This document shows positions 17,617 to 27,600 of a stretch of DNA of 64,000 bases, piece after piece. Every line of letters starts with the position of its first letter. The first letter of the stretch is position 1. The DNA is from G963674685 sp963674685. Its GTDB lineage: Bacteria; Lernaellota; Lernaellaia; JACKCT01. Under the pieces are notes generated by a model that ran no database searches, was not told the origin of the DNA, and saw only the letters and a list, made by a program, of their open reading frames with translations. The translations under genes and the position numbers were made by a program. The DNA lies in the NCBI GenBank assembly GCA_963674685.2, contig CAXXWT010000002.1, forward strand, positions 496,001-560,000. Reading direction: 5' to 3'.

Positions 17617-18207
17617 GTGGTATTCATCAATCGAAACAGCCGCGAACTCAACGCGAAAATCGTTTACGTGGGTCCGGCGGGTTCGGGCAAGACCACGAAC
17701 CTGCGCGTCATCTCCGAACGAACCGACAAGGATTATATCGGAGAACTTGTTTGCCTGGAGCGCGACAGAAGCCACACGGCCTATTTCGATTTTCTGCCCA
17801 TGTTTCTGGGCCGCATCCGGGGTTTTCGCGCGCGCCTTTTGGTTTACGCCATTCCCGGAGCCATCCCCTTCGAAACGTCCCGGCGCTTGATTTTCAACGG
17901 CGTGGACGCCGTGGTCTTCGTGGCGGATTCCGATCCGGCGCGCGTGCAGGAAAACCTGGATTGCCTGACGGAGACCTACAGGCTTTTTGACACCTATAAA
18001 ATCGATCCGGGAAAAATTCCCTTCATTTTTCAACTCAACAAGCGCGATCTTCCCCACGCGGTTCCCGAGTACGAACTGATCCGTTTGTTGTCCACGACCG
18101 ATCGGCCGGTTTTCCCCGCCGTCGCGCAGACCGGCAAGGGCGTGTTCGATACATTCCGCGAAGCCAGCCGCCGGGTTCTGGATAAAATGAAACGGCCCTC
18201 GGAATAA
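17617..18207 (+). CDS. MglA-like small Ras-superfamily GTPase
   Basis: A 196-residue GTPase aligning with MglA, the polarity and gliding-motility switch. P-loop GPAGSGKTT (19-27), FDFLP (57-61), an IPG switch-2 motif (79-81), and NKRD. The GTG at 17617 follows GGGGGGAG and gives MVFINRNSREL, co-linear with MglA starts; the ATG at 17605 is the alternative. With this numbering, the positions equivalent to the MglA intrinsic Arg53 and Gln82 are His53 and Ala82, and position 21 is Ala instead of Gly. GTP hydrolysis may therefore be impaired. No mglB (Roadblock) partner gene is adjacent. Confidence 0.85.
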   Translation: MVFINRNSRELNAKIVYVGPAGSGKTTNLRVISERTDKDYIGELVCLERDRSHTAYFDFLPMFLGRIRGFRARLLVYAIPGAIPFETSRRLIFNGVDAVVFVADSDPARVQENLDCLTETYRLFDTYKIDPGKIPFIFQLNKRDLPHAVPEYELIRLLSTTDRPVFPAVAQTGKGVFDTFREASRRVLDKMKRPSE

Positions 18208-18308
18208 GCGCGATTTTTAAACGGCATCACGTCAATGATTATGGTTCATTAACCTTGTGGTTTCTGTTAGAATCCGCATTCGGTTCGCATTGCCGATTGG
18301 AGGAAACC

Positions 18309-20339
18309 GTGCTGAATTTTAAAACTCGAATGACTTTGATGACCGTTCTCTTCCTGGTATTTTCCATTTCGACGGTCTCGGCCGCGCAAGTCCCCGCGAT
18401 CACGAATCAAAAATCCGTCGCCGACGGCGCTGTTCCGGGACTCTACGCGCACCCCATGCGCCCCGAGTTCGCCCGGCAGCCGATCTGGTCCGTCGACGCC
18501 GCGAGCCAGGCGTATCCGAACTCATCGTATTTCTACGCTTTCGACAAAATATTTGTGTTCGGATACATTGACGGCACGACCTATGAAATATACGACGATA
18601 TCGGCACGATGCTTTTTTCCGGCGCGCTCAACGAGGGTGAACACGCGGCCTACGACATCCAGCCGGGGCGCTTTCTGCTGGAAGCTTCGGATCTGGTCTC
18701 CGTGCTGGTCGGCGCCGCCGACAGCAATATCTGCGGCTACTACGCTCTCAACGAGCATTCCATGGCCGTCGGCACGAAGTTCTACAGCTATCAATATTGG
18801 AGTTCGGCGGCGGACCGGCAAAAAGTATTCGCCTATCACGACAACACGCAGGTTCAGGTCTTCGACATGGGCGACGACTCTTTCATCGGAGTCAACATTC
18901 TCAACGCCGGCGAGTATTGGGATATTCGCGGCGCTGAAGGAATCCGCCACCGTTATCTCAAGACCATCTCCAACAAACCCGTCTCCGTATTGAATTTCGC
19001 GGATATCGGCTACAGCGTTCCCGCTTCCAACGGCCTTTTCTCCGGAACGAAATTCGTCGGGGGAATGGCCGTATCCAGCGGACAGGGCGATTTGGTCATC
19101 ACCAGTTACGCCGATGACAACAACGTGACAGTGACCAACATCGACGACGGATCGACGGTCTATAGCGGCGCCCTGCAAACCGGGCAGATGTGGAATGCGA
19201 ATTTCGGCGTTTTGTATTTCGATATCGAAAGCGACGAGACCGTCACGGTGGCGGTCAACCCTTACTCGGGCGCCTCGGCGGATTACCATTATATGGATGT
19301 GGCCGTGGACGAAGGCGGCACCCGCATCGGGACCAACTTCTATTTCACTTCCGTGAACGGTGAAATCGACATCTTTTCCTATCAGGACGACAACGAAATC
19401 ACGTTATGGGACACGCAGGGCACCCCCGACACGGCCGATGACGTCGAGGTTTTCAGCGGCATCCTCGGCGCCGGCGGCCACCACGGCGAATCCAGCTACC
19501 CGACTCAGTGGCATCTCGTTTCCACGAAGCCGACCTCGATTTTCGTCAGCTACGGCACGGTGGCCGGAGCCGAATTCATACCCCTTTGGGGCATCCTGGT
19601 CGACTGCGACAACGACGACGACGGATTCGAGGGACCGCAGTGCGACGGCCCGGACTGCAACGACTGGGATGAAACGATTTATCCCGGCGCGCCGGAAATC
19701 AATTGCGACGGCATCGACCAGGATTGCGACGGCGAGGATCTGTGCGTCTGCACGACCGACGAAGAATGCGACGACAGCCTGTTCTGCAACGGCGCGGAAA
19801 CTTGCGACACGAATACGGGTGAATGCCAATGGGCGGATATCGCCTGCCCGGACGACGGCCTATGGTGCAACGGCGTCGAGGACTGCAACGAGGAAGACGA
19901 CCAATGTTTCCATACGCAGGTTCCCGGATGCGGCGACGACAACGTCTTTTGCAACGGCGATGAATTCTGTGACGAGGAAAACGACCAGTGCGGCCACACG
20001 GGCAGCCCCTGCGAAACCGACGACCTGTTCTGCAACGGTTACGAGCAGTGCGACGAATTGAACGACCTGTGCATTGACGGCGATCCGCCGTGTGAAGAAG
20101 ACGACGGCCTTTACTGCAACGGCGACGAGTTCTGCGACGAGGATTACGACCGCTGCGCCCACGTGGGCAATCCGTGCGCGGAAGGCGAAACCTGCGACGA
20201 GATCAACGACGAGTGCGTCGAACCAGAAGAGCCCGAGTCGGATGACGACATCACCACGGACGTTCCCACCGGCGAGGAAGAAGAAGACGAAGGATGGCCC
20301 GAAGGAAAAGTCACCGGCGGATGCTGCGGTTGCGAGTAA
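18309..20339 (+). CDS. Secreted protein with MopRIP-type metal-binding motif and FCNGxE Cys-rich repeats
   Basis: 676 residues. The signal peptide (about 1-26, cut near VSAAQ) precedes about 400 residues of beta-rich sequence with recurring Tyr/Asp-rich strands, perhaps a propeller or lectin-like array. Near residue 430 lies DCDNDDDGFEGPQCDGPDCND followed by PGAPEINCDGIDQDCDG, matching the putative metal-binding (MopRIP) motif of deltaproteobacterial surface proteins. Four to five repeats of the form D..FCNG.E.CDE.ND.C follow, then an acidic linker, and the protein ends TGGCCGCE. GGAGG is ideally spaced before the GTG at 18309; a longer TTG start lacks this. The role is probably calcium-dependent surface binding. 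Confidence 0.82.
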   Translation: MLNFKTRMTLMTVLFLVFSISTVSAAQVPAITNQKSVADGAVPGLYAHPMRPEFARQPIWSVDAASQAYPNSSYFYAFDKIFVFGYIDGTTYEIYDDIGTMLFSGALNEGEHAAYDIQPGRFLLEASDLVSVLVGAADSNICGYYALNEHSMAVGTKFYSYQYWSSAADRQKVFAYHDNTQVQVFDMGDDSFIGVNILNAGEYWDIRGAEGIRHRYLKTISNKPVSVLNFADIGYSVPASNGLFSGTKFVGGMAVSSGQGDLVITSYADDNNVTVTNIDDGSTVYSGALQTGQMWNANFGVLYFDIESDETVTVAVNPYSGASADYHYMDVAVDEGGTRIGTNFYFTSVNGEIDIFSYQDDNEITLWDTQGTPDTADDVEVFSGILGAGGHHGESSYPTQWHLVSTKPTSIFVSYGTVAGAEFIPLWGILVDCDNDDDGFEGPQCDGPDCNDWDETIYPGAPEINCDGIDQDCDGEDLCVCTTDEECDDSLFCNGAETCDTNTGECQWADIACPDDGLWCNGVEDCNEEDDQCFHTQVPGCGDDNVFCNGDEFCDEENDQCGHTGSPCETDDLFCNGYEQCDELNDLCIDGDPPCEEDDGLYCNGDEFCDEDYDRCAHVGNPCAEGETCDEINDECVEPEEPESDDDITTDVPTGEEEEDEGWPEGKVTGGCCGCE

Positions 20340-20422
20340 GAGCGCATAAGCTCTTCAGAATCACTTCATGAATGCTTGTATATCCTAATGCGGTCCTGGT
20401 CCGGATTTGAAAGCCGCTTGAC

Positions 20423-22084
20423 TTATGGCCGATCCAGCAGCTTTTTCGAAGTCCAGATGACGATGGAAGCATAATGCCTGATTTCCATCGTTTCCTTCTC
20501 ATAATCATCCCAATGCACGCGCTCGCAAAATGAGATCCAGTCCTGTCTGTCGACGGCGTCACATGACACCTGGAATTTTTCGGCCTGATCGGGCCAGGGA
20601 AAATGCACGATGACGTCCGCGACCGCGTCCGCCGGAATGACCTTTGTTTTTTGCAAAGGGATATCGGGAAAGTAGCAACGAACCTTTTTTTGGCGCGAAT
20701 CGAAAATGGAAAGCAGGCCTATCGTCGTTCTGGCCGATTCGTCAAAACCGGCGCTCCAAAAAACGACATCGAGCTCATCGTGCTTCGCGGCCAGGGATAC
20801 AATCCGGCGGGCCAACTCTTCGCGACCGTCGATTTTCGTTGCGATCGACGCGATGGGCCGATACTGGTAATTATCGAAATACTTCATCGACCACTCGGGA
20901 ACCTTATCCTTCATCGGCTGCGATCCATGGGAGTAATGCCAGAAATGCCCCGCGCCGATCAGGGTCATCAGCCCGGCGATCGCCCACACGGCTTTTTTAT
21001 TGTCAAGCTTGTCGCACGCCCGGCCGATGATCGCTCCGGTTATCGGCAACACGGAAAAAACGTAGTTGTAATTTTTTTTGCTGACCAGCGAAAGGATTAT
21101 CAGGACTCCCCAAAATACGACCAGAAATACCTGGTCCCGCCATTTCCCACCTTTGAGCAAAAACAGGGACGCCGCCAGGGTCGCCAGACAGAAAAACGGT
21201 TTGAGAGCCAGATGCCACATGTAAACCGGATAAGCCGCCAGGGAGTCGGGATGGCTCAAAAGGCGGGAACTCGAATATTGATCGTCGGAAAGCTCGATCC
21301 CTTCGTGTCTCAAATAATTCATGGAGTTTTGAAAAAAACTCGTTTGAATAACCAAAACGGCAAAAATAACGGCGGCAAAAATCCAGCCGACGCGCCGAAG
21401 ATTTTTGCCGTCTTTCGATGTGAATCCGACGACGAGTTCGTAGCCGACCAAAATGGCGTACAGAAGAACGGATTGAAAATTGTTGCTGACGAAGATTCCA
21501 ACGCGCATCGACAGAATCGCCACGACTAAAAACAGCAGCGACAAAACCGGCCTGGAAAAATGTTCGGACCATACGGCCAGGCACAAGCCGACGGCCGGCG
21601 CGGCCATCAATGTCGTCGAGGAGGACATGATGAATACCCGCGACCATACGAACACGGCCGGAATACAAGCCACGGCAACACCGGCGATAAACGCGCCGCC
21701 GAGTCCGGTCTTACGCCGGGCGGCAAGAAAAATCGCGCCGACCGCCAAAAGGTAAAAGAAGGTCCCGGTCATCACAAACGCCAGACCCGAAGGACCGACG
21801 ATCTTCTGAATGATTCCCGCGACGAAAACGTTTACGGACATCACCGGCATGCTGTCGGTAAAAAAAGCCATGTCCTTAAAAGCCGTCAGGGGATCGTCGA
21901 CAACATGGACCACCTGTTCCACCGAACCGATGGGATCGTCAATCAATCTCAGCGCATGGGTATGGTGCCAGTGAAGATTCGCCAGAAAGACCGATAACAA
22001 AAGCGCGGCCAGCACCGCCGCGTCCCGCCATGAAATATGCTCGGGCAATGCCCGGTTGTCGTTTTCAGGGATTTGATGTTTCAT
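20423..22084 (-). CDS. Polytopic membrane protein, GT-C-like (unassigned)
   Basis: About 553 residues with roughly 11 hydrophobic helices in the first 400 and a soluble C-terminal part. The topology, and an acidic residue pair (RLIDDPIGSVEQ) after helix 1, resemble GT-C glycosyltransferases, but I see no diagnostic motif. It is the last gene of a minus-strand set with the radical SAM and Wzt-like genes; the gap to the former is about 46 bp if the ATG at 22084 is used (a TTG at 22129 would place it 1 bp after the radical SAM stop). By context it may modify or polymerise a lipid-linked glycan. Confidence 0.65.
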   Translation of the reverse strand: MKHQIPENDNRALPEHISWRDAAVLAALLLSVFLANLHWHHTHALRLIDDPIGSVEQVVHVVDDPLTAFKDMAFFTDSMPVMSVNVFVAGIIQKIVGPSGLAFVMTGTFFYLLAVGAIFLAARRKTGLGGAFIAGVAVACIPAVFVWSRVFIMSSSTTLMAAPAVGLCLAVWSEHFSRPVLSLLFLVVAILSMRVGIFVSNNFQSVLLYAILVGYELVVGFTSKDGKNLRRVGWIFAAVIFAVLVIQTSFFQNSMNYLRHEGIELSDDQYSSSRLLSHPDSLAAYPVYMWHLALKPFFCLATLAASLFLLKGGKWRDQVFLVVFWGVLIILSLVSKKNYNYVFSVLPITGAIIGRACDKLDNKKAVWAIAGLMTLIGAGHFWHYSHGSQPMKDKVPEWSMKYFDNYQYRPIASIATKIDGREELARRIVSLAAKHDELDVVFWSAGFDESARTTIGLLSIFDSRQKKVRCYFPDIPLQKTKVIPADAVADVIVHFPWPDQAEKFQVSCDAVDRQDWISFCERVHWDDYEKETMEIRHYASIVIWTSKKLLDRP

Positions 22085-22130
22085 GGCGTTATCGAAAAAA
22101 AATCGTCTCGTATGAACGGATTGTTCCAAT

Positions 22131-23156
22131 TCATGTTGTGGATAGATATAAGCCGCACTTCCCGCACGGACCCGCGACTTCGCCGACTCCCGCCACGCCG
22201 CGCCGCACGGCGGCCATCTTCGGGTTGTTTAACGCCGTAATAAATCCTTCGCGCAAAACATTGCCCGTATCGTCGTCGGGATCATGCGCGTAACAACAGG
22301 CCGCCAGGCCCCCGTCCGGCGCGATCACGGCAACGCGCCAAGGCCAGAAACACACTTCGCCCACGTTGTCCTTCACGTCCGGAGCGCGGGCGGCGCCGGT
22401 CTCGCCGTCAAACCACCGGCGGGCCAGATTTTCATCCCGCGAACCAAACGGCAGGTTGGGGCTTTCCACTTCGAAACCGTCGAATCCCCATTGCCGGTGC
22501 AGCGCCTCGGCCACGGGAATATGATCCCGATTGTGCGCGAAATGAAGCATCTGCCAAATGAGGCGGGGATTTTTTTTGCCGAGCCGCGCTTTCGCCGAAG
22601 CCAGCGCCAGCACATTTTTCCGAACGGCTCGGATATCGGATCCCACGCGGTAACGGGCATGGATTTCCTGCGTCACGCCGTCGAGGCTGATCACGAGGCG
22701 GTCCGGCCCCGACGCCACGAGATCAAGGGCTTGCGCGTCGCTTAAAGGCTTTGAAAGATTCGTTCCGATCACGCACGCCATCCGCCGGCGCCGCGCCTCG
22801 GCCACGTACTCCGGCAGATTGTGAACAAGCGTCGGCTCGCCCCAGCAGTAAAGATGAACCTGAAAACAGCGCCCGGCGGTCTGATCCAGCAGATCGGCGA
22901 ACGCCGAAAGGGGCATCACGCTTTTTGCGCGCCGCACGGCGCCGCGCCCGGTGGCGCAAAGAGGGCACTTGAGCTGGCAGGCGTTGGTCACGTCGATAGT
23001 CAAAGTCGGCGGATAGGAATCGAGGATGTCGCGTCGGCGGTGAAACTCCCACTCATTGAGCGCCACGTTGGCCAGGCGCGCCGGCGTGGCGTATTTCGCC
23101 AGAAGCTTGAGATTTTCGGCCAGCCGGACCAACCGCGTTTTGACCACCGGATCCAT
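22131..23156 (-). CDS. Radical SAM enzyme with SPASM-like C-terminus
   Basis: A 341-residue radical SAM protein. The [4Fe-4S] motif CQLKCPLC (Cys60, 64, 67) is preceded by a strand TLTIDVTNA. A glycine-rich GEPT motif follows, and a Cys-rich end (CFWPWRV...CCYAHD...CGKCG) resembles a SPASM domain binding extra Fe-S clusters. The start overlaps the upstream ABC gene by 1 nt (TGATG), indicating coupling. Members near glycan-export genes often act on sugars or small peptides; the substrate here is unknown. Confidence 0.9.
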   Translation of the reverse strand: MDPVVKTRLVRLAENLKLLAKYATPARLANVALNEWEFHRRRDILDSYPPTLTIDVTNACQLKCPLCATGRGAVRRAKSVMPLSAFADLLDQTAGRCFQVHLYCWGEPTLVHNLPEYVAEARRRRMACVIGTNLSKPLSDAQALDLVASGPDRLVISLDGVTQEIHARYRVGSDIRAVRKNVLALASAKARLGKKNPRLIWQMLHFAHNRDHIPVAEALHRQWGFDGFEVESPNLPFGSRDENLARRWFDGETGAARAPDVKDNVGEVCFWPWRVAVIAPDGGLAACCYAHDPDDDTGNVLREGFITALNNPKMAAVRRGVAGVGEVAGPCGKCGLYLSTT

Positions 23157-24448
23157 CAATCGCCTTTGGGTGAAATGTCTTCGAGCTTGTTGAGTTTGAA
23201 AGTGCTTTCGCCGTAGGCCAGGCCGCCGCCGTGTTCGCGCCTTTGCACGACCGTGATGATGATCTTGTATTCCTTCACGTCATAAGGACATTTGGCGGAA
23301 AAACTCTGAAACTCGTCGGGCCAAAGGCCTACGTTGGCGTAGTAATCGCCGCCGAGCATGTTCAGGGACGGGTAATGTAAAAGCACCTCGAAATGTCCCT
23401 CGATATCGATAAAATGAATTTCCTGGCGGTAGTTGTTGATGCCCTGAACCAAAAGACCGTCGTTGCGTAGAAACTGGACGCGAAAGCATGGGTCCGGCAG
23501 CGGCCCGTCGGTGACGAAGCGCATCCTTACGGTCATGGGCCGGCCCGTTTCGAATTGCGTCCGCGGCGCGCCGTCGGGCCCGAGAAACTGCACTTCGATG
23601 ATGCGCGCGCCCTCGGTTCTTTCGCTGGACGGGCTCAGGACTTCGTCGTGCACCACGGGAGCTTCGATTCTCGTGTACATTTTCTCGCACTGCTCCACGT
23701 AGCATTTGATGACCTGATCCGTCATGCCCACCATGGCCACCTGGCCTTCGCGAAGCAGAATCAGGCGGTCGCAGAAGCTCGACACCTCCGAGAGGCTGTG
23801 GCTGCTCACGACGATGGTCTTTCCCTGATCCCGAAAAGCCCTGATGGCGTTGATGCACTTTCGCTGAAAGAGAAAATCGCCCACGGCCAGAACCTCGTCG
23901 ACGATCAGCACATCGAAGGGAATATGGATGGCCACGGAAAAACCCAGGCGCACCTGCATGCCCGTCGAGTACGTCCGGAAGGGATGTTTGATGCGATCCT
24001 CGATGCCGGAGAATTCCAGAATTTTGGGATAAAGCTCCCGGACCTGCGCCGGGGACATTCCCATCAGGGAGCATTTGGCGAAGACGTTTTCCCGCCCCGA
24101 CAGGTCGGGATTGAAGCCGGTGGAAGGATCCAGGATATAGCTGCGCATCCCGCTGACATGCACGAGGCCCGCGGTGGGATTCGAGGTGCCGGCCAGGATT
24201 TTCAAAAGCGTGCTTTTTCCCGAGCCGTTGTCGCCGATGACGCCCAGGCATTCGCCGTGGTCCACCTCGAAGGATACGTCGAACAGAGCGCGCTTTTTGT
24301 CGTGATAATCGCGCCGCCCGAAAAGGAGCAATTCCTTGAGCTTCTGCCCGCGCCGGGAATAGATGTGGTAGTCCTTCGTCAGATCCTTGACCACGATGGC
24401 TTTTTCCACGCTCGGCGAAGCAGGCGTATTTTGAATCGCGTCTTCCAA
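23156..24448 (-). CDS. Wzt-like ABC transporter ATPase with C-terminal glycan-binding domain
   Basis: 430 residues. An ABC ATPase (Walker A GDNGSGKST at 72-80, signature STGMQ, Walker B VLIVDE) of the polysaccharide-export type is followed by a C-terminal beta-sandwich (about 270-420) like Wzt_C, which binds the O-antigen terminus before export. A permease (Wzm) gene would be expected next door but none is in the window. The TTG at 24448 is the longest start; a GTG at 24409 is an alternative. It heads a minus-strand operon with the radical SAM gene and probably the GT-C-like gene. Confidence 0.88.
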   Translation of the reverse strand: MEDAIQNTPASPSVEKAIVVKDLTKDYHIYSRRGQKLKELLLFGRRDYHDKKRALFDVSFEVDHGECLGVIGDNGSGKSTLLKILAGTSNPTAGLVHVSGMRSYILDPSTGFNPDLSGRENVFAKCSLMGMSPAQVRELYPKILEFSGIEDRIKHPFRTYSTGMQVRLGFSVAIHIPFDVLIVDEVLAVGDFLFQRKCINAIRAFRDQGKTIVVSSHSLSEVSSFCDRLILLREGQVAMVGMTDQVIKCYVEQCEKMYTRIEAPVVHDEVLSPSSERTEGARIIEVQFLGPDGAPRTQFETGRPMTVRMRFVTDGPLPDPCFRVQFLRNDGLLVQGINNYRQEIHFIDIEGHFEVLLHYPSLNMLGGDYYANVGLWPDEFQSFSAKCPYDVKEYKIIITVVQRREHGGGLAYGESTFKLNKLEDISPKGD

Positions 24449-24631
24449 ATATTGATCCCACGGTTGACGGCGCTTTGCGTCTTAAAAAAAATCGCGCACG
24501 TTCAAATTCAAAGGATAATATACTTCCCTGCTCACAGCATAGGGGATTTTTATCATCACGTGTAGCTTGGATTTTCGTGAAACGGCAAGACGACGAAAAA
24601 TGATAAGGCGATACGATTGATCGGCCGCCTT

Positions 24632-27600
24632 CTACGGGACGATGGAATAAGCCTGATAATTCAATTCCGTCCAGGCGGCTTCGCTTTCGACCTCCAGCGT
24701 GATTTGCACCGAGGATTTCCCGGCGGTTGCCGAAGGGGGCAAAACGAAGTCGTCTTCGCCGAAACGCTTTGTCCGGCTGCTGTCGGCGTAATACCAGGTT
24801 CCCACGTCGACTCCGTCCAACAAAACGCGCGCCCGCTGCGCGGGGTTGAACTGATCGAAACGCCGGCGAAGCACCACGCCCTCGTTGGCCGGATCGACGG
24901 CTATTGTAAATACGCTTTGACCGCTGACGGCCATGCCCTCATCGGAAAAAGGCGTCCGGTCGTCCTCGCCTTCGAAGAAGGAATCGATTTGTCCCGTCGC
25001 CTCGGCGTTTGTCGCCGCGTATCCGTGAGCGCCTTCGCTCGCGGCGTCGCCCACGTCAAGCTCGTCGGACAGGCTCATCATCGGCGCGCCGGTTTCATAA
25101 AAATATGAAACCGACGAATGATGCTCCGTGGTTCCCGCGTTGTTGGAGCCGTGCTCGATGCCGAGCCGGACGCTGTCCAGATAATGGACCGCGTCGCCCA
25201 CGTGCAGCCGGTACGCGCCGGTCAGATCGTAATCGTTGAAAATCCGATGCGAAGGATTGCCGGTCAACGGTTCGTCGAATGTTCCCATGATGAAATACCA
25301 GCCGCCGTTGAAATAGTCCTCGGTGCCGGTGCCGTACACGGCCGGCGCGTTGAGGCCGTCGTAATAAAAACGCTCGTCGCCCTCCAGGTACCAGCGGCTT
25401 AAGGGGCCGCGCATGGTGTATGTCCACCCGACCCATTTTCCCGCCGCGCCCTGGCGGCTTGCGATGGGATAATCCAGGTTTTGCGGAACCGGATTTTCCT
25501 CGTTGTATTGCGTTTTGAAATACCCGGCTTTGTCGCCATAGCTTTCGGTGGCCGCGACGATCTCCCAGGAAACATCCACCGATGCCGCACCGTGATTTTC
25601 CAGGCGCATGAGGGCATGCGTGTTAAACGGCATCGGAAAATAGCTGTAGTAGCGCCCGTCTTCATACCCATACAGCAGAGTCCGCGGCGCGTCTTCTATC
25701 ATGAAGCTGCCAAAGAATTGGTTGACCGGCGCCTGGACCATAACGCTTTCGATGTCGTCCCACTCGGCGGCGATCCACAGATCCTGCGCCGCCTCCTGTG
25801 TGAAGGGATCAATTTGCAAATACAGTCGCCACACGGCGCCGCTTCGCTCTAAATCGAGAATATCGACGGACTCGCCGGCGCCGATGCTTTGCGCGCCGGT
25901 GATCGTTTCCGACGGAACATCGGCTTTCGGATCCTGGCCGGCGTTTTCAAATTGCGCGCGAAGCGTTGATAAATCCTCGTTTCCCGTAAAGCTGTCCACG
26001 TGCGTGTCGGCGTCGTATTTCACGTAGGAGACGCCGTAAAATTCCGGCGGCAGGTTGTAGGTGATCTTGCACCGCTCGTCGAACGGAATCGGCAGATAGC
26101 TGAAGTTGGTCCCGCTGGCCGAAAACATGCTTTGCACCAGCGGTTTGGTGAAAGGCTCGATGCCGCCGAAAAACAGCAGCCATATCGGACCTTCCAATAC
26201 CGGGATTTCCATATCGTCCACGTAGATGCGCAAGTTGGTGATGATCGACCAGGTGTGCGTGAACTGCATGCGGTATATGCATCCCGGCCCGAACTGATCG
26301 AAAACCACGAACTCCCCGCGCTCGTCGACGTAAAGATAGTTGGGAGGCGTGAAGCCATCGTCGTTGCCGCCGGCGGGATCGTGGGAGGACAGCTGTTTGC
26401 TGCGCGCCGTGAACTGTTGATAGGGAAGCGCCGCAATGCCTGACGCCGTTTCGATGCCCGGCGCCGGGCCGTGCTGCGGAACGCTCGCCCGGCGCGGCAA
26501 GGCAGGCGGCATCGCCGCATCAAAATCGCTTTGCGCCGGCGCCATAGTTTCGACGAGATACTTGAGCAGATTGAGGATGGCCTGCGCCGTGATGCGAACG
26601 GTGTTGGGATCAGGATCGCAGTACATTGCGCCCAGGTCCAGGCCTATGGGTAAAAGAAGTCCCGGTATGCCGAAATAACGCAGGATCGAATTGAGTTTAT
26701 TGAGGCGAAAAGGATTGGGATTGTCGGGATCGACGTCCAGGGAGGTGTTGTCCCAATAGGCGTCGCGCAGGGCGATTTCCACGGGCATCATCAGTTCATG
26801 AAGCTCGGCGGGGAAGGAGTAGAAAACGCCGTGAACAAATTCCGACGGCCCGCAAAGCCCGTCGCCGTCACGGTCGCCGCATCCGCTCACATCCCTGATT
26901 GCATCCATTTCTTCGGCGAGAATTATTTCGATGCCGTCGTGATAGTATTGCCAGGCCCAGCCCATGGAAAGGCCCGCCTGAGGCAGCAAAGTTTCGGCTT
27001 CTTCGGTCAGGCGCAGAAAATCCGGATATTCGGCATCGTCGAAAATGGACAGAAAGGTGTCCAGAATGTCGATGATCATGGAATAGACATCCATCTCTCC
27101 CCACTGCTGATACCGGTCCAGAATGATCTGAAAATTGAAACTCAGGTCGAAGGAAAGAACCGTATCCAACGCCGCGGACAGCAACGTGAATTCCGCCGAT
27201 TGCAACAGCGCGTCGCCCACGTCGTACTCGCCGGCGTACACCAGAAACTCCATACCCAGAATGCGCAGGGAAAATCGCTCGATGTCGAACTTCAGGGATT
27301 CCGCCCCGCGGCAGGGCTCCAGATGCTCCAGGATCTCGGTCACCAGCGGTTTTAGAAGATTTCTGACGTAATCGACGACGATGGCGCCCACGTCGATGGT
27401 TGCTCTTTCCTCCGGGAACGGATCGTAGATGTAGGAAAAAAGCTCGTCGACGATGGCGATGAATCGAAGCTGGTCGGCCAGCGCGACGCCGAAATGCGCC
27501 GGCGCGCACTCCGGATAGTCCTCCAGTATATTCAAAAACGCGGCCCTCGCCGCATCGCCGTTTTCCGCAACCAGAAAGGCTTTGGCGGCTTCAATATCCC

